Of a stretch of 64,000 bases of DNA, positions 41,384-50,023 are shown in pieces. Every line of letters begins with the position of its first letter. Position 1 is the stretch's first letter. Position numbers and translations under genes: made by a program. Source of the stretch: Idiomarinaceae bacterium HL-53 (lineage in GTDB: Bacteria; Pseudomonadota; Gammaproteobacteria; Enterobacterales; Alteromonadaceae); contig LN899469.1 of NCBI GenBank assembly GCA_001458075.1, forward strand, positions 1,276,659-1,340,658, read 5' to 3'. Below the pieces are notes generated by a model that had not been told where the DNA came from, made no database searches, and saw nothing but the letters and a program-made list of their open reading frames with translations.

Positions 41384-43222
41384 ATGCAGACTCGACAGTC
41401 GCAACTGAAACTTCTTATTGCCAAAGGCAAAGAACAAGGTTATTTAACGTTCGCGGAAGTGAACGACCACTTACCACAGGACATTGTGGATTCGGATCAG
41501 ATCGAAGATATCATCCGAATGATTAATGACATGGGTATTAAGGTGTTTGAGCATGCGCCAGACGCCGATGATCTCATGATGAGTGAAGACACCGCCGACG
41601 AAGATGCGGCGGAGGCTGCAGCAGCGGCGTTAGCAACTGTAGAGAGCGAAATTGGCCGAACCACCGACCCGGTGCGCATGTATATGCGTGAAATGGGGAC
41701 CGTGGAGCTGTTAACACGCGAAGGTGAGATTGATATCGCCAAACGTATTGAAGACGGGATTAATCAAGTTCAATGTTCAGTTGCTGAATACCCAGAAGCG
41801 ATTAACTTCCTACTCGAGCAGTGGGACGCTTACGAAGCTGAACAAATCCGTTTGACCGAAATTATCTCAGGCTTTATCGATCCAAATGAAGTGGAAGAAG
41901 CCCCCGTTGTGGCGACTCACGTTGGTTCAGAAGTACCCGAAGATAAGCTGGAAGATGACGATGAAGACGACGACGCAGACGATAGCGACGACGAAGATTC
42001 AGCGGATACCGGCATTGATCCAGAGCTCGCGAAAGAAAAATTTGAGGAGCTTCGTAAACAATACGAAGCAGCTCGGAGCGCTATTAAGAAGCATGGTCGT
42101 GGCCATAAAAAATCACGCGAACAAATTGAGTTATTGAGCGAGTTGTTTAAACAATTCCGTTTGGTTCCTAAGCAGTTCGACCGTCTCGTTCGTGACATGC
42201 GAGAAATGATGGATCGTGTACGCGTACAAGAACGCTTGATTATGAAAGTGTGCCTTGAACAAGCAAAAGTGCCTAAGCGTGCGTTCGTGATCACATTCTC
42301 AGGCAACGAAACCAGCATGGATTGGTTCGACTCTTTAATTGATAAAGGCACGGGTAACACTGAAGTTCTCACAGAACACCGCGAAGAGGTAGAGCGCTCA
42401 GTTCAGAAGCTCCGCACCATTGCTGAAGAAACCGGTCTTTCAATTGCGAACGTAAAAGACATCAACCGTCGCATGTCGATTGGTGAAGCGAAAGCTCGCC
42501 GCGCGAAGAAGGAGATGGTGGAAGCGAACTTGCGTTTGGTTATTTCAATTGCGAAAAAATACACCAACCGTGGCTTACAATTTTTGGATTTGATCCAAGA
42601 AGGTAACATTGGCTTGATGAAAGCGGTCGACAAGTTCGAATATCGCCGTGGTTACAAGTTCTCGACTTATGCAACATGGTGGATTCGCCAAGCGATTACA
42701 CGTTCAATTGCCGACCAAGCGCGCACCATTCGTATTCCGGTACACATGATCGAAACGATCAATAAGTTGAACCGTATATCTCGTCAAATGCTTCAGGAAA
42801 TGGGTCGTGAGCCACACCCTGAAGAGTTGGCAGAAAGAATGGCCATGCCAGAAGACAAAATTCGTAAAGTGCTCAAGATCGCCAAAGAGCCGATTTCGAT
42901 GGAAACACCGATTGGTGACGATGAAGATTCGCACTTGGGTGATTTCATTGAAGACACGACGCTCGACTTACCAGTCGACGCAGCGACGTCTGAAAGCTTA
43001 CAAAACGCAGTACGAGAAGTACTCGGTGGCTTAACGGCGCGGGAAGCAAAAGTATTGCGTATGCGCTTTGGTATCGATATGAATACCGATCACACGCTCG
43101 AAGAAGTGGGCAAGCAGTTCGACGTTACCCGCGAGCGGATTCGTCAAATTGAAGCCAAAGCATTGCGCAAGCTGCGCCACCCAAGTCGCAGCGAGCAACT
43201 CAAAAGCTTCTTAGACGAATAA
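41384..43222 (+). CDS. rpoD: Housekeeping sigma factor RpoD (sigma70)
   Basis: 612 residues (E. coli 613). Start at the ATG at 41384, giving [23 protein letters not shown] in line with E. coli; the frame opens 21 codons earlier in the promoter. Region 1.1, then 1.2 ([21 protein letters not shown]), the acidic non-conserved stretch (near 190-215, almost all Asp and Glu), region 2 ([35 protein letters not shown]), region 3, and region 4 with the helix-turn-helix [20 protein letters not shown]. Confidence 0.98.
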   Translation: MQTRQSQLKLLIAKGKEQGYLTFAEVNDHLPQDIVDSDQIEDIIRMINDMGIKVFEHAPDADDLMMSEDTADEDAAEAAAAALATVESEIGRTTDPVRMYMREMGTVELLTREGEIDIAKRIEDGINQVQCSVAEYPEAINFLLEQWDAYEAEQIRLTEIISGFIDPNEVEEAPVVATHVGSEVPEDKLEDDDEDDDADDSDDEDSADTGIDPELAKEKFEELRKQYEAARSAIKKHGRGHKKSREQIELLSELFKQFRLVPKQFDRLVRDMREMMDRVRVQERLIMKVCLEQAKVPKRAFVITFSGNETSMDWFDSLIDKGTGNTEVLTEHREEVERSVQKLRTIAEETGLSIANVKDINRRMSIGEAKARRAKKEMVEANLRLVISIAKKYTNRGLQFLDLIQEGNIGLMKAVDKFEYRRGYKFSTYATWWIRQAITRSIADQARTIRIPVHMIETINKLNRISRQMLQEMGREPHPEELAERMAMPEDKIRKVLKIAKEPISMETPIGDDEDSHLGDFIEDTTLDLPVDAATSESLQNAVREVLGGLTAREAKVLRMRFGIDMNTDHTLEEVGKQFDVTRERIRQIEAKALRKLRHPSRSEQLKSFLDE

Positions 43223-43238
43223 TTGAGCAACTCATACA

Positions 43239-43262
43239 AAAAGCGCCTACGGGCGCTTTTTT
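43239..43262 (+). terminator. Terminator after rpoD
   Basis: AAAAGCGCC/GGCGCTTTT stem with TACG loop and T run, 16 bases after the rpoD stop. Confidence 0.88.
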
Positions 43263-43279
43263 GTTGCGGATGATTTGGG

Positions 43280-43285
43280 TATACT
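43280..43285 (+). promoter_or_regulatory. Candidate -10 of the tRNA-Ile2 gene
   Basis: TATACT (5 of 6) 35 bases before the mature tRNA, followed by a G+C-rich discriminator (TGCCGCCGC) of the type found at stringently controlled stable-RNA promoters. The -35 is weak. Confidence 0.4.
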
Positions 43286-43320
43286 TGCCGCCGCTTTGAC
43301 AAAAAGCAGCACTTCAAATT

Positions 43321-43397
43321 GGCCCCTTAGCTCAGTTGGTTAGAGCACCCGACTCATAATCGGTAGGTCCCCAGTTCAAGTCTGGGAGGGGCCACCA
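43321..43397 (+). tRNA. ileX: tRNA-Ile2 with CAU anticodon (lysidine-modified, reads AUA)
   Basis: 77 bases with CCA encoded. Acceptor GGCCCCT pairs with AGGGGCC; D arm GCTCAGTTGGTTAGAGC; anticodon loop CTCATAA holds CAT; T arm CCCAG-TTCAAGT-CTGGG. The sequence follows E. coli ileX, which reads AUA after TilS converts C34 to lysidine, and not initiator or elongator Met tRNA. E. coli ileX is likewise just downstream of rpoD. The top pair of the anticodon stem is C-T, a mismatch. Confidence 0.93.
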
Positions 43398-43421
43398 TTT
43401 TAAAGCCTAGTTATAAAAGAA

Positions 43422-43492
43422 AGAGCACCCGACTCTGTTCTCAATAACCCGACCCAAGTCCCCAGTTCAAGTCTGGGAGGGGCCACCATTTT
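43422..43492 (+). repeat. Truncated, disrupted copy of the tRNA-Ile2 gene
   Basis: Two blocks identical to the tRNA follow it: AGAGCACCCGACTC (43422-43435, same as 43342-43355) and a 35-base block at 43458-43492 (same as 43367-43401) covering the T arm, the 3' acceptor strand, CCA and TTTT. Between them the anticodon-to-variable region is replaced by unrelated sequence, 11 bases longer than in the intact gene, and the 5' 21 bases of the tRNA are missing. It cannot fold as a tRNA. It may be an attachment-site scar left by an integrated element or the remains of a tandem duplication. The Fic gene starts 145 bases further on. Confidence 0.85.
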
Positions 43493-43563
43493 TACGACTC
43501 TCCTCTCCTAGCTCAATTTGATATTAATATGTCGATAAAAATAGAAAATTTCCACATGTCACC

Positions 43564-43592
43564 TTGTTATGTCGATGAGAACGACATAAACT
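43564..43592 (+). promoter_or_regulatory. fic promoter with embedded operator dyad
   Basis: TTGTTA (4 of 6), 17-bp spacer, TAAACT (4 of 6). A perfect inverted repeat TTATGTCG-N7-CGACATAA (43567-43589) covers the spacer and both boxes' edges. A further half-site TATGTCGAT is at 43528-43536 and TGTCGA recurs at 43611-43616. This is how a repressor site usually sits. The binder is unknown; the winged-helix end of the Fic protein itself is one candidate. Confidence 0.6.
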
Positions 43593-43636
43593 AACCCAAC
43601 ATATATTTTGTGTCGAAATTTCATGGGAATTTAAAC

Positions 43637-44740
43637 ATGAGTTGGAATGCCGAGCTGCCATATAATCAACTACCACTACTCCCGCCGTCTTTGGAGGCGT
43701 TAGAGACGAGGGCGGTGCTGAAAGCCTGTATTTCAGCAAGAGTTGCGTTAGCTGAGCTTAAAAAAGCTGGCGAACTTATTCCTAATCAAAGCATGTTAAT
43801 TAATTTACTTCCTTTACTTGAAGCAAAAGATAGCTCGGAAATAGAGAATATCGTCACCACAACTGATCGATTGTTCCAATATGCCCAGGAAGATAAAGGT
43901 GCCGATCATGCCACGAAGGAAGCGTTAAGATACAGAACTGCATTGTATCAGGGCTTTCAACAGTTAGGTAATAAGCCACTGTGCACCGCAACAGCCATTG
44001 AAATCTGCAGTACGATAAAGAATACCGGCGTTGATATTCGCAAGATACCGGGTACGATTATTGGCAACCAGACTACTGGTGCGGTTGTTTATACTCCGCC
44101 GGTCGGAGAGGGTGTGATTCGTGACCTCCTTTCCAATTGGGAACATTTCCTGCACGCGGAAGATGAGCTTGATCCGCTGATTAAAATGGCAGTGAGTCAT
44201 TACCAATTTGAAGCGATTCACCCATTTTATGATGGTAATGGACGAACAGGCCGAGTTCTAAATGTATTGTTCCTTATTGAGAGAGGACTACTAACCATAC
44301 CGATTCTATATTTAAGCCGCTTTATTGTTCGTAACAAACAAGATTACTACCAGTTGCTCAATGCCGTTACTAGAGAACAGCGGTGGGACAACTGGCTTCT
44401 TTTTATGCTCAACGGGGTTGAGCAAACAGCAGTTTGGACCACCGAAAAGATCTCAGCGATTAGAGCGTTAATGGAAAGTACAACAGTATATATTCGAGAG
44501 CAGCTTCCTAAAATATATAGTCACGAGCTTGTACAGCTTATTTTTGAGCAACCGTATTGCCGAATAGCTAATTTGGTTGAGCGGAACTTAGCCAAAAGGC
44601 AAACTGCCTCAACTTACTTAAGACAGTTGGTAGAGATTGGCGTTTTGGAAGAAGTGACTTCCGGCAAAGAAAAGCTGTTTGTTAACCCTCGCTTAATGAA
44701 ACTAATGACGCAGGACAACAATAATATAACCGGCTTCTAG
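43637..44740 (+). CDS. Fic-domain AMP-transferase, class II, with winged-helix tail
   Basis: 367 residues from the ATG at 43637 (GGGA at 9 bases; a GTG nine codons earlier lacks a ribosome site). Fic_N domain about 15-90 carries the inhibitory helix motif S66xxxE70N71, so the enzyme is of class II, self-inhibited. Fic core with the full catalytic loop HPFYDGNGRTGR at 195-206. The C-terminal 70 residues (IFEQPYCRIANLVERNLAKRQTASTYLRQLVEIGVLEE) look like a winged helix. Fic proteins transfer AMP to Ser, Thr or Tyr of targets; here the target is unknown. It lies just after the tRNA repeat, convergent with ycaO. Confidence 0.92.
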   Translation: MSWNAELPYNQLPLLPPSLEALETRAVLKACISARVALAELKKAGELIPNQSMLINLLPLLEAKDSSEIENIVTTTDRLFQYAQEDKGADHATKEALRYRTALYQGFQQLGNKPLCTATAIEICSTIKNTGVDIRKIPGTIIGNQTTGAVVYTPPVGEGVIRDLLSNWEHFLHAEDELDPLIKMAVSHYQFEAIHPFYDGNGRTGRVLNVLFLIERGLLTIPILYLSRFIVRNKQDYYQLLNAVTREQRWDNWLLFMLNGVEQTAVWTTEKISAIRALMESTTVYIREQLPKIYSHELVQLIFEQPYCRIANLVERNLAKRQTASTYLRQLVEIGVLEEVTSGKEKLFVNPRLMKLMTQDNNNITGF

Positions 44741-44751
44741 CCACCAAAAAT

Positions 44752-46941
44752 TCAAATACCGCCGTTGATCTTCCCACGAATCGCATGCAACTTCTTGTAG
44801 CTTTCAATGAGGCGTAAGTGCTTCTCCAGGCCTTCGAGCTTGCTGTTCGTGGGCTCTAAACCGTAAAAGCGCACGTTGCCATGCACGGAGCCAACTACGG
44901 CGAGGTAGGTGTCTTGCCCGTACATGCGACTCAGGTTGTACTCGAAGTCGCTCAGCTCTAGGTTATCGTCGAACTCAATTTCGAGAACGGCTTCCATTGC
45001 GCGATAGAAGAGTACACGCTCTACCGTGTTGTCGTTGTATTGTAGGAACTCCTGTACTAATTCAAAAGCCGCTTCTAGCTTTTCGAGCGCTAAATAAATG
45101 AGTAACTTCAGTTCGAGAATGGTGAGCTGTCCCCACACAGTGTTTTCGTCAAACTCAATGCCGATCAGCGTAATAATATCGCCATAATGATCTAGTTCAC
45201 TCTCTTCTAAACGCTGTACCAATGTTTTGAGTTGTCTATTGGAAAGTGAGTGTAAATTCAAAATATCGTGACGGAACTGCAAGGCAACATTGGTGTTGTC
45301 CCAAATCAAATCTTCTATCGGGTAAACTTCTGAGTAATCCGGCACCAGCATGCGTACGGCTGGCGCACCAAGCTGGTCATGAACTGCGGTATACACTTCT
45401 TTGCCCATGCTTTCGAGAATACTTAATAGCGTGGCTTCTTCCTCGTCATTAGAGCCAGAAAAATCCCACTCAACAAACTCAAAATCGGCACGGCTACTAA
45501 AGAAACGCCAAGACACTACACCCGTAGAATCAATAAAATGCTCTACGAAATTGTTAGGCTCTGTGACCGCCATGGAATTAAAAGTGGGCAGTGGAATATC
45601 GTTTAAGCCCTCGAAACTGCGCCCTTGTAGTAATTCGGTCAGGCTTCGCTCAAGTGCGACGGAAAAGCTTGGGTGCGCGCCGAAAGAGGCAAACACGCCG
45701 CCAGTGCGCGGATTCATAATGGTTACGCAAGCAACGGGAAATTGGCCGCCGAGCGAAGCGTCTTTTACCAACACCGGAAAGCCTTGGGCCTCCAGGGCTT
45801 GAATGCCTTCGACGAGGTGTGGGTATTTCGCCAGCACGTCTGCTGGTACTTCCGGCAAAGCCAGTTCATTTTCAATAATTTCGCGCTTTACCGCGCGCTC
45901 AAAAATCTCCGATAAACACTGCACTTTCGCTTCGGCAAGTGTGTTGCCCGCACTCATCCCGTTACTTAAAAATAAATTCTCAATGAGGTTCGAGGGGAAA
46001 TATACGGTTGCTTGATCCGATTCCCGAATAAATGGCAAGCAAACAATCCCGCGATCCATGCGCCCTGAATTGGTGTCTACCAGATGTGAACCCCGAAGCT
46101 CACCTTCAGGATCGTAAATACCTAAGCAATAGTCGTCGAGAATGCCTTCAGGAATAGTATCTTCTGGAGTTAAAGGAAACCATTTTTCATTGGGATAATG
46201 CACGAAATCAGCATTCGCGATGTCTTCACCGAAATATTGATCGTTATAGAAGAAATTACAGTTCAAACGCTCAATAAACTCGCCTAAAGCAGAGCATAGT
46301 GCGCTTTCTTTGGTGGCCCCTTTACCGTTGGTAAAACACATGGGTGAGGCCGCATCGCGAATATGGAGCGACCATACATGCGGTACAATGTTGCGCCATG
46401 AGGCGATTTCGATCTTCATACCCAAATCCGCAAGGATCTGTGTCATGTTGGCAATGGTTTGCTCGAGTGGTAAATCTTTACCTTCAATGTAAGTCAATGA
46501 GTCTCTGGTGGGGGCACCCATTAACAAGGCTTGAGCGTCTTCGTCGAGGTTTTCAACCACTTCAATATGGAACTCGGGGCCGGTTTGCACCACTTTCTTT
46601 ACAGTGCAACGTTCAATCGAGCGCAGTATGCCTTGCCGATCTTTTTCGGAAGTATCTTCAGGCAGTTCCACTTGAATTTTAAAAATCTGGTTGTAGCGAT
46701 TCTCCGGGTCAACGATATTGTTCTGCGATAAACGAATATTATGCGTGGGAATATCTCGAGAAACGCAGTACACCTTTACAAAATAAGCCGCGCATAGAGC
46801 AGAAGACGCAAGGAAATAATCAAATGGACTGGGTGCAGAGCCGTCGCCTTTGTAGCGAATCGGTTGATCGGTAATAACCGTAAAATCGTCGAATTTCGCT
46901 TCAAGTCTGAGATTATCGAGGAAGTTTACTTTGATTTCCAT
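44752..46941 (-). CDS. ycaO: OsmC domain-YcaO domain fusion protein
   Basis: 729 residues, longer than E. coli YcaO (586) by an added N-terminal OsmC-like domain (about 1-135, with SPFDYFLASSALCAAYFVKVYC). The YcaO ATP-binding cyclodehydratase-type domain runs about 160-560 (GKGATKESALCSALGEFIERL, ANTLAEAKVQCLSEIFERAVK, ALERSLTELLQGR), then a helical C-terminal region. E. coli YcaO helps RimO methylthiolate ribosomal protein S12. No peptide precursor gene adjoins, so a bacteriocin role is unlikely. A hairpin GCGGGG/CCCCGC (46944-46972) lies directly before the ATG and brackets the weak AGG ribosome site. Confidence 0.9.
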   Translation of the reverse strand: MEIKVNFLDNLRLEAKFDDFTVITDQPIRYKGDGSAPSPFDYFLASSALCAAYFVKVYCVSRDIPTHNIRLSQNNIVDPENRYNQIFKIQVELPEDTSEKDRQGILRSIERCTVKKVVQTGPEFHIEVVENLDEDAQALLMGAPTRDSLTYIEGKDLPLEQTIANMTQILADLGMKIEIASWRNIVPHVWSLHIRDAASPMCFTNGKGATKESALCSALGEFIERLNCNFFYNDQYFGEDIANADFVHYPNEKWFPLTPEDTIPEGILDDYCLGIYDPEGELRGSHLVDTNSGRMDRGIVCLPFIRESDQATVYFPSNLIENLFLSNGMSAGNTLAEAKVQCLSEIFERAVKREIIENELALPEVPADVLAKYPHLVEGIQALEAQGFPVLVKDASLGGQFPVACVTIMNPRTGGVFASFGAHPSFSVALERSLTELLQGRSFEGLNDIPLPTFNSMAVTEPNNFVEHFIDSTGVVSWRFFSSRADFEFVEWDFSGSNDEEEATLLSILESMGKEVYTAVHDQLGAPAVRMLVPDYSEVYPIEDLIWDNTNVALQFRHDILNLHSLSNRQLKTLVQRLEESELDHYGDIITLIGIEFDENTVWGQLTILELKLLIYLALEKLEAAFELVQEFLQYNDNTVERVLFYRAMEAVLEIEFDDNLELSDFEYNLSRMYGQDTYLAVVGSVHGNVRFYGLEPTNSKLEGLEKHLRLIESYKKLHAIRGKINGGI

Positions 46942-46999
46942 GTGCGGGGCCTGCGTTTTTGTATGACCCCGCCATTATCTCGTACCTTGGCCTCAGTTA

Positions 47000-47230
47000 C
47001 TACTCAATCGCACGTTTTGCATAGCCTTTACCAATGGCGTTAAAAGGTAATTGCAGGTTGAGCTCTGGAACTTGCAGGGCGATCCATGCGGGAAAGGTAT
47101 TACTGTTCGGTCCGGGTACGGCTTGGTATTCATTTGCCCAAGGATACGCCAGTGCTTTTGGGTTACTTTGCGGCAGCAATGAATGCGGACTTTTAGGCGG
47201 TGCAGTGAATACTGAAACCCAACTGACAAA
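47000..47230 (-). pseudogene. 3' remnant of a DUF3750 gene
   Basis: The minus-strand frame ending at 47000 codes KALAYPWANEYQ, PGPNSNTFPAWIALQVPEL and PFNAIGKGYAKRAIE, the C-terminal core of DUF3750 proteins, which are normally about 200-250 residues. Only some 65 recognisable residues remain; upstream the frame loses similarity and runs into yjjX on the other strand, so the N-terminal two thirds are gone. It fills the 337-base gap between ycaO and yjjX; I see nothing else in that gap except the ycaO leader hairpin. Confidence 0.65.
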
Positions 47231-47278
47231 GGTGCCTGAAGCTTGTACACTTTGAAAAAATATTGAAGTGAAGTACGC

Positions 47279-47827
47279 ATGGAAAACAAGCAAAACAGTA
47301 TTCGGGTTATTGTTGGTTCATTAAATCCAGTAAAAATAAATGCGGCCAAAGTAGCACTAGCGCGCTGCTTTCCTGGTCAAGATATTCAGGTGGTGGGTCA
47401 ATCGGTGCCTTCTGGGGTTTCCGATCAACCCATGACCAGCGCAGAAACTTTGCGCGGCGCGCAAAATCGCGTTCGAGCGTTAGAAGCACAATGCCAAGGC
47501 GATTTTTACGTAGCTTTTGAAGGTGGCGTAGATGAATTTGAGTTTGGTGTTGCCACCTTTGCTTACATAGTAGTGAGTGATGGCTCGAACACAACCGTAG
47601 GACGCACTGCCGACCTTCCGCTCCCGAGAGTATTTTACAGAGAGCTGGTTGCAGGTGATGAGTTGGGCGACGTGCTAGATCGGCATTTTAATACCGAAAA
47701 CGTGAAACAGAAGGGCGGCGCTATCGCATTACTTACCAATCATATCGAAAGCCGTGAAAGCACATATGTACAAGCGCTCACGCTGGCCATGGCACAATTC
47801 CTTAATCAAACATTGTTTGCAAAATAA
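47279..47827 (+). CDS. yjjX: Inosine/xanthosine triphosphatase YjjX
   Basis: House-cleaning NTPase of 182 residues that hydrolyses ITP and XTP to diphosphates, keeping deaminated purines out of RNA and DNA. VGSLNPVKINAAKVAL at the N-terminus (substrate loop SxNPxK), EGGVDE near 82 and KQKGGAIALLTN near 145 are family hallmarks. It is 14 bp ahead of the permease gene. Confidence 0.92.
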   Translation: MENKQNSIRVIVGSLNPVKINAAKVALARCFPGQDIQVVGQSVPSGVSDQPMTSAETLRGAQNRVRALEAQCQGDFYVAFEGGVDEFEFGVATFAYIVVSDGSNTTVGRTADLPLPRVFYRELVAGDELGDVLDRHFNTENVKQKGGAIALLTNHIESRESTYVQALTLAMAQFLNQTLFAK

Positions 47828-47840
47828 AAAGGAGTCAAGC

Positions 47841-49085
47841 ATGCAACAACCCTCACTGGTAAGAGCTACCGGATTAGTTGGCGCTATGTTACTAGGCTTG
47901 GGCTCCATTTTAGGAACCGGTGCTTATGTGAGTGTGGGTATTGGGGCCGAAATAGCAAATACCTGGGTGGTATTGGCGATCTGTGTGGCGGCACTTACGG
48001 CGCTGTTCAATGGTATGTCTTCTGCACAATTAGCCGCCGTACATCCGGTCAGCGGTGGTACTTATGAATACGGTTATCGATTCCTTACACCTGCCGCGGG
48101 TGTTGCGGCAGGGTCTTTGTTTGTCATCGCTAAAAGTGCTTCTGCTGCAGCTGCTGCCATGGCAGTGGGTACTTACTTTGGCTCGCTCTTTGCGTTACCC
48201 AGCTGGGGCACGCAAGTGATTGCGTTGGCGCTTATTTTTGTTTTCACACTGCTCGTTTTAGGTGGAGTGAAGCGTACGAGTATGGCGAATGCGGTGCTCG
48301 TGTTATTAAGTATTGCGGGTTTGCTTATTTTCGTGTGGATGAGTCTACTAGCCGATTCGCCCCAAGCAACTCAAAGTAAAATTTCGTTTGAGTTCGATCA
48401 TTTCTTTCAAGCTGCCGCACTCTTATTTGTCGCGTTTACCGGTTATGGGCGTATTGCCACCATGGGAGAGGAAATTACGGAACCACGCAAGAACATTCCG
48501 CGAGCAATCTTCCTAACGTTATTAGTGGTGTCATTGATTTATATCGCAGTGGGTTATGCGCTTATGCAATACCCCCTCACAGGCGTGGGCTCTGCTGTCG
48601 GCTTTAGCTTATCCATGCTCATGCCAACAGGTTGGGCACAATGGGCGGTGGCGCTGGGAGCGATTATTGCTATGTGTGGCGTGTTACTGAATTTGATTCT
48701 GGGTGTTTCACGAGTCGTGCTCGCAATGGGACGACGCGAGGATTTGCCCGTCCATTTTGCTGGTTTGAATGCGAGCCAAACGTCAGCCCCTGCCGCGACT
48801 TGGCTCACGGCCGCAGTGATGGCGGCGGTTGTTATTTTTGGTGATTTAAAAAGTGCATGGTCGCTGAGTGCTTTTACCGTACTGGTGTACTACGGCCTCA
48901 CGAATCTAGCGGCATTGAAAGTATCCTCGGCAGAGCGTTTTATTCCGCAATGGATGTCTGTTTTGGGTTTGCTGAGTTGTTTTGGATTGGCGCTGTTTGT
49001 ACCGTGGCAAAGCTTATTGCTAGGGGTTGTACTCATTGCATTTATTCTGCTAATTCACGCCCTACGGGAAAAGCGCAGGGCGTAA
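47841..49085 (+). CDS. APC-superfamily amino acid or amine permease
   Basis: 414-residue inner-membrane protein with about twelve hydrophobic segments. The first helix LLGLGSILGTGAYVSVGIGAEI has the broken GxGxG-type motif that binds substrate in APC transporters. FVAFTGYGRIATMGEEITEPRKNIPRAI is the conserved sixth-helix/loop segment. AAGGAG lies 6 bases before the ATG at 47841. Substrate cannot be told. Probably transcribed with yjjX. Confidence 0.88.
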   Translation: MQQPSLVRATGLVGAMLLGLGSILGTGAYVSVGIGAEIANTWVVLAICVAALTALFNGMSSAQLAAVHPVSGGTYEYGYRFLTPAAGVAAGSLFVIAKSASAAAAAMAVGTYFGSLFALPSWGTQVIALALIFVFTLLVLGGVKRTSMANAVLVLLSIAGLLIFVWMSLLADSPQATQSKISFEFDHFFQAAALLFVAFTGYGRIATMGEEITEPRKNIPRAIFLTLLVVSLIYIAVGYALMQYPLTGVGSAVGFSLSMLMPTGWAQWAVALGAIIAMCGVLLNLILGVSRVVLAMGRREDLPVHFAGLNASQTSAPAATWLTAAVMAAVVIFGDLKSAWSLSAFTVLVYYGLTNLAALKVSSAERFIPQWMSVLGLLSCFGLALFVPWQSLLLGVVLIAFILLIHALREKRRA

Positions 49086-49110
49086 CTAAGTACGGATGTA
49101 GTTGGGTTAG

Positions 49111-50013
49111 TTAAAGGGCTGCAAGCAAGTTATAGAGTGCTTCATCATTGGCGCGCCCTAACTGCATGGCGAGTTGCCGGTGACGCTCAAGGCCTGCTGG
49201 ATCGTCTGCTATTTTCATGAGCTGTGCCATTCGCGCATGTGCCCAAGGAAGTTCCGGAATCTCTAAGGTAGTATCGAATGCCTGAATGTACCTCTCCATG
49301 CTGTCTATGCCCTCTTGGATATATTCACCACTAAACACCGCATTTCTGCCGACTTGATAGCGTGCATTTAATTGCGCCGCACGCAGTTCCGAGTCTTCCG
49401 AGAGCTCTGTGGCAGCCTGCATAAACAATACATGCGCGCTTGCATAATCCCCCTCTGATTGCTTTTGCAAGCCGAGGCGCAGTTCTAATCGAGGTTCGTT
49501 TGGGTGCGTTGCCACCGCTTCAGTTAACGCCGTAGTGTAGTTTTCGGTATCAAACACATTAACCACGCGTAACTGCGCGAGTGTGCCCTGTAAAGCATCG
49601 AGAGCTGCAATTTCAGTGGCTTTGGCGCGCGCTTTGTCTTCACCTCCACCGACAACGCCGGGTGCATTTAAATAGTAGTTCAGAGCTGCCAGTTGATACT
49701 TCATGTTCGTGGGCTCGAGTGAAACCGCTTTTTCAGTGCACTTGCGGCTTTTAGGAGCATTCCGCATGGCACTTAACATACCTTCCCCAGCGCGCAGGCC
49801 GTAAATCATGCCGCAGTAATAGTTGACCTCTGGGTGCTCAGGGTGACTCTTGAGCAGTCTTTCCATAATTCGCTGCGCAGGGCGCAATTCGTTCGGAAAA
49901 AGCGCTTCAATTTGTTGGATTTGTGACTCGAGCGACACGGAAGCATCGTTGCCCCAAGTGTTCGGCGCAGTGACCATGAAAAGTGTAGTTAATAGAATAA
50001 GAGAGCGTTTCAT
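49111..50013 (-). CDS. Periplasmic TPR-repeat protein
   Basis: 300 residues with a signal peptide (cleavage near WGN, residue 22). Tetratricopeptide-like helix pairs run through the rest (ERLLKSHPEHPEVNYYCGMIYGL, EAVATHPNEPRLELRLGLQKQSEGDYASAHVLFMQA). A glycine-rich GVVGGGEDKARAKATEI loop joins the two halves. It follows the membrane-protein gene by 10 bases and is likely co-expressed with it. Function unknown; such proteins are scaffolds. Confidence 0.82.
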   Translation of the reverse strand: MKRSLILLTTLFMVTAPNTWGNDASVSLESQIQQIEALFPNELRPAQRIMERLLKSHPEHPEVNYYCGMIYGLRAGEGMLSAMRNAPKSRKCTEKAVSLEPTNMKYQLAALNYYLNAPGVVGGGEDKARAKATEIAALDALQGTLAQLRVVNVFDTENYTTALTEAVATHPNEPRLELRLGLQKQSEGDYASAHVLFMQAATELSEDSELRAAQLNARYQVGRNAVFSGEYIQEGIDSMERYIQAFDTTLEIPELPWAHARMAQLMKIADDPAGLERHRQLAMQLGRANDEALYNLLAAL

Positions 50014-50023
50014 AGCGAATTCC

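Noticed and set aside
43296-43301. Perfect TTGACA just before the tRNA as its -35 box
   Set aside because: A -10 at 17 bases would fall on TTGGCC at the mature tRNA 5' end; no box exists there, so TATACT at 43280 is the better candidate.
43422-43492. A second functional tRNA gene after tRNA-Ile2
   Set aside because: The 5' acceptor strand, the D-stem 5' half and the anticodon region are missing or replaced; no cloverleaf can form.
44752-46941. YcaO protein as a maker of a thiazole/oxazole-modified peptide
   Set aside because: No precursor peptide, dehydrogenase or exporter gene nearby, and the sequence is of the E. coli YcaO type with an OsmC extension.
46993-47349. Longer minus-strand frame of 118 codons covering the same gap
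   Set aside because: It overlaps the yjjX start and shows no protein-like features; the DUF3750 similarity is in the neighbouring frame.
49057-49083. Inverted repeat ACGCCCT/AGGGCGT at the end of the permease gene as a terminator
   Set aside because: No T run follows on either strand and it lies within the coding region.
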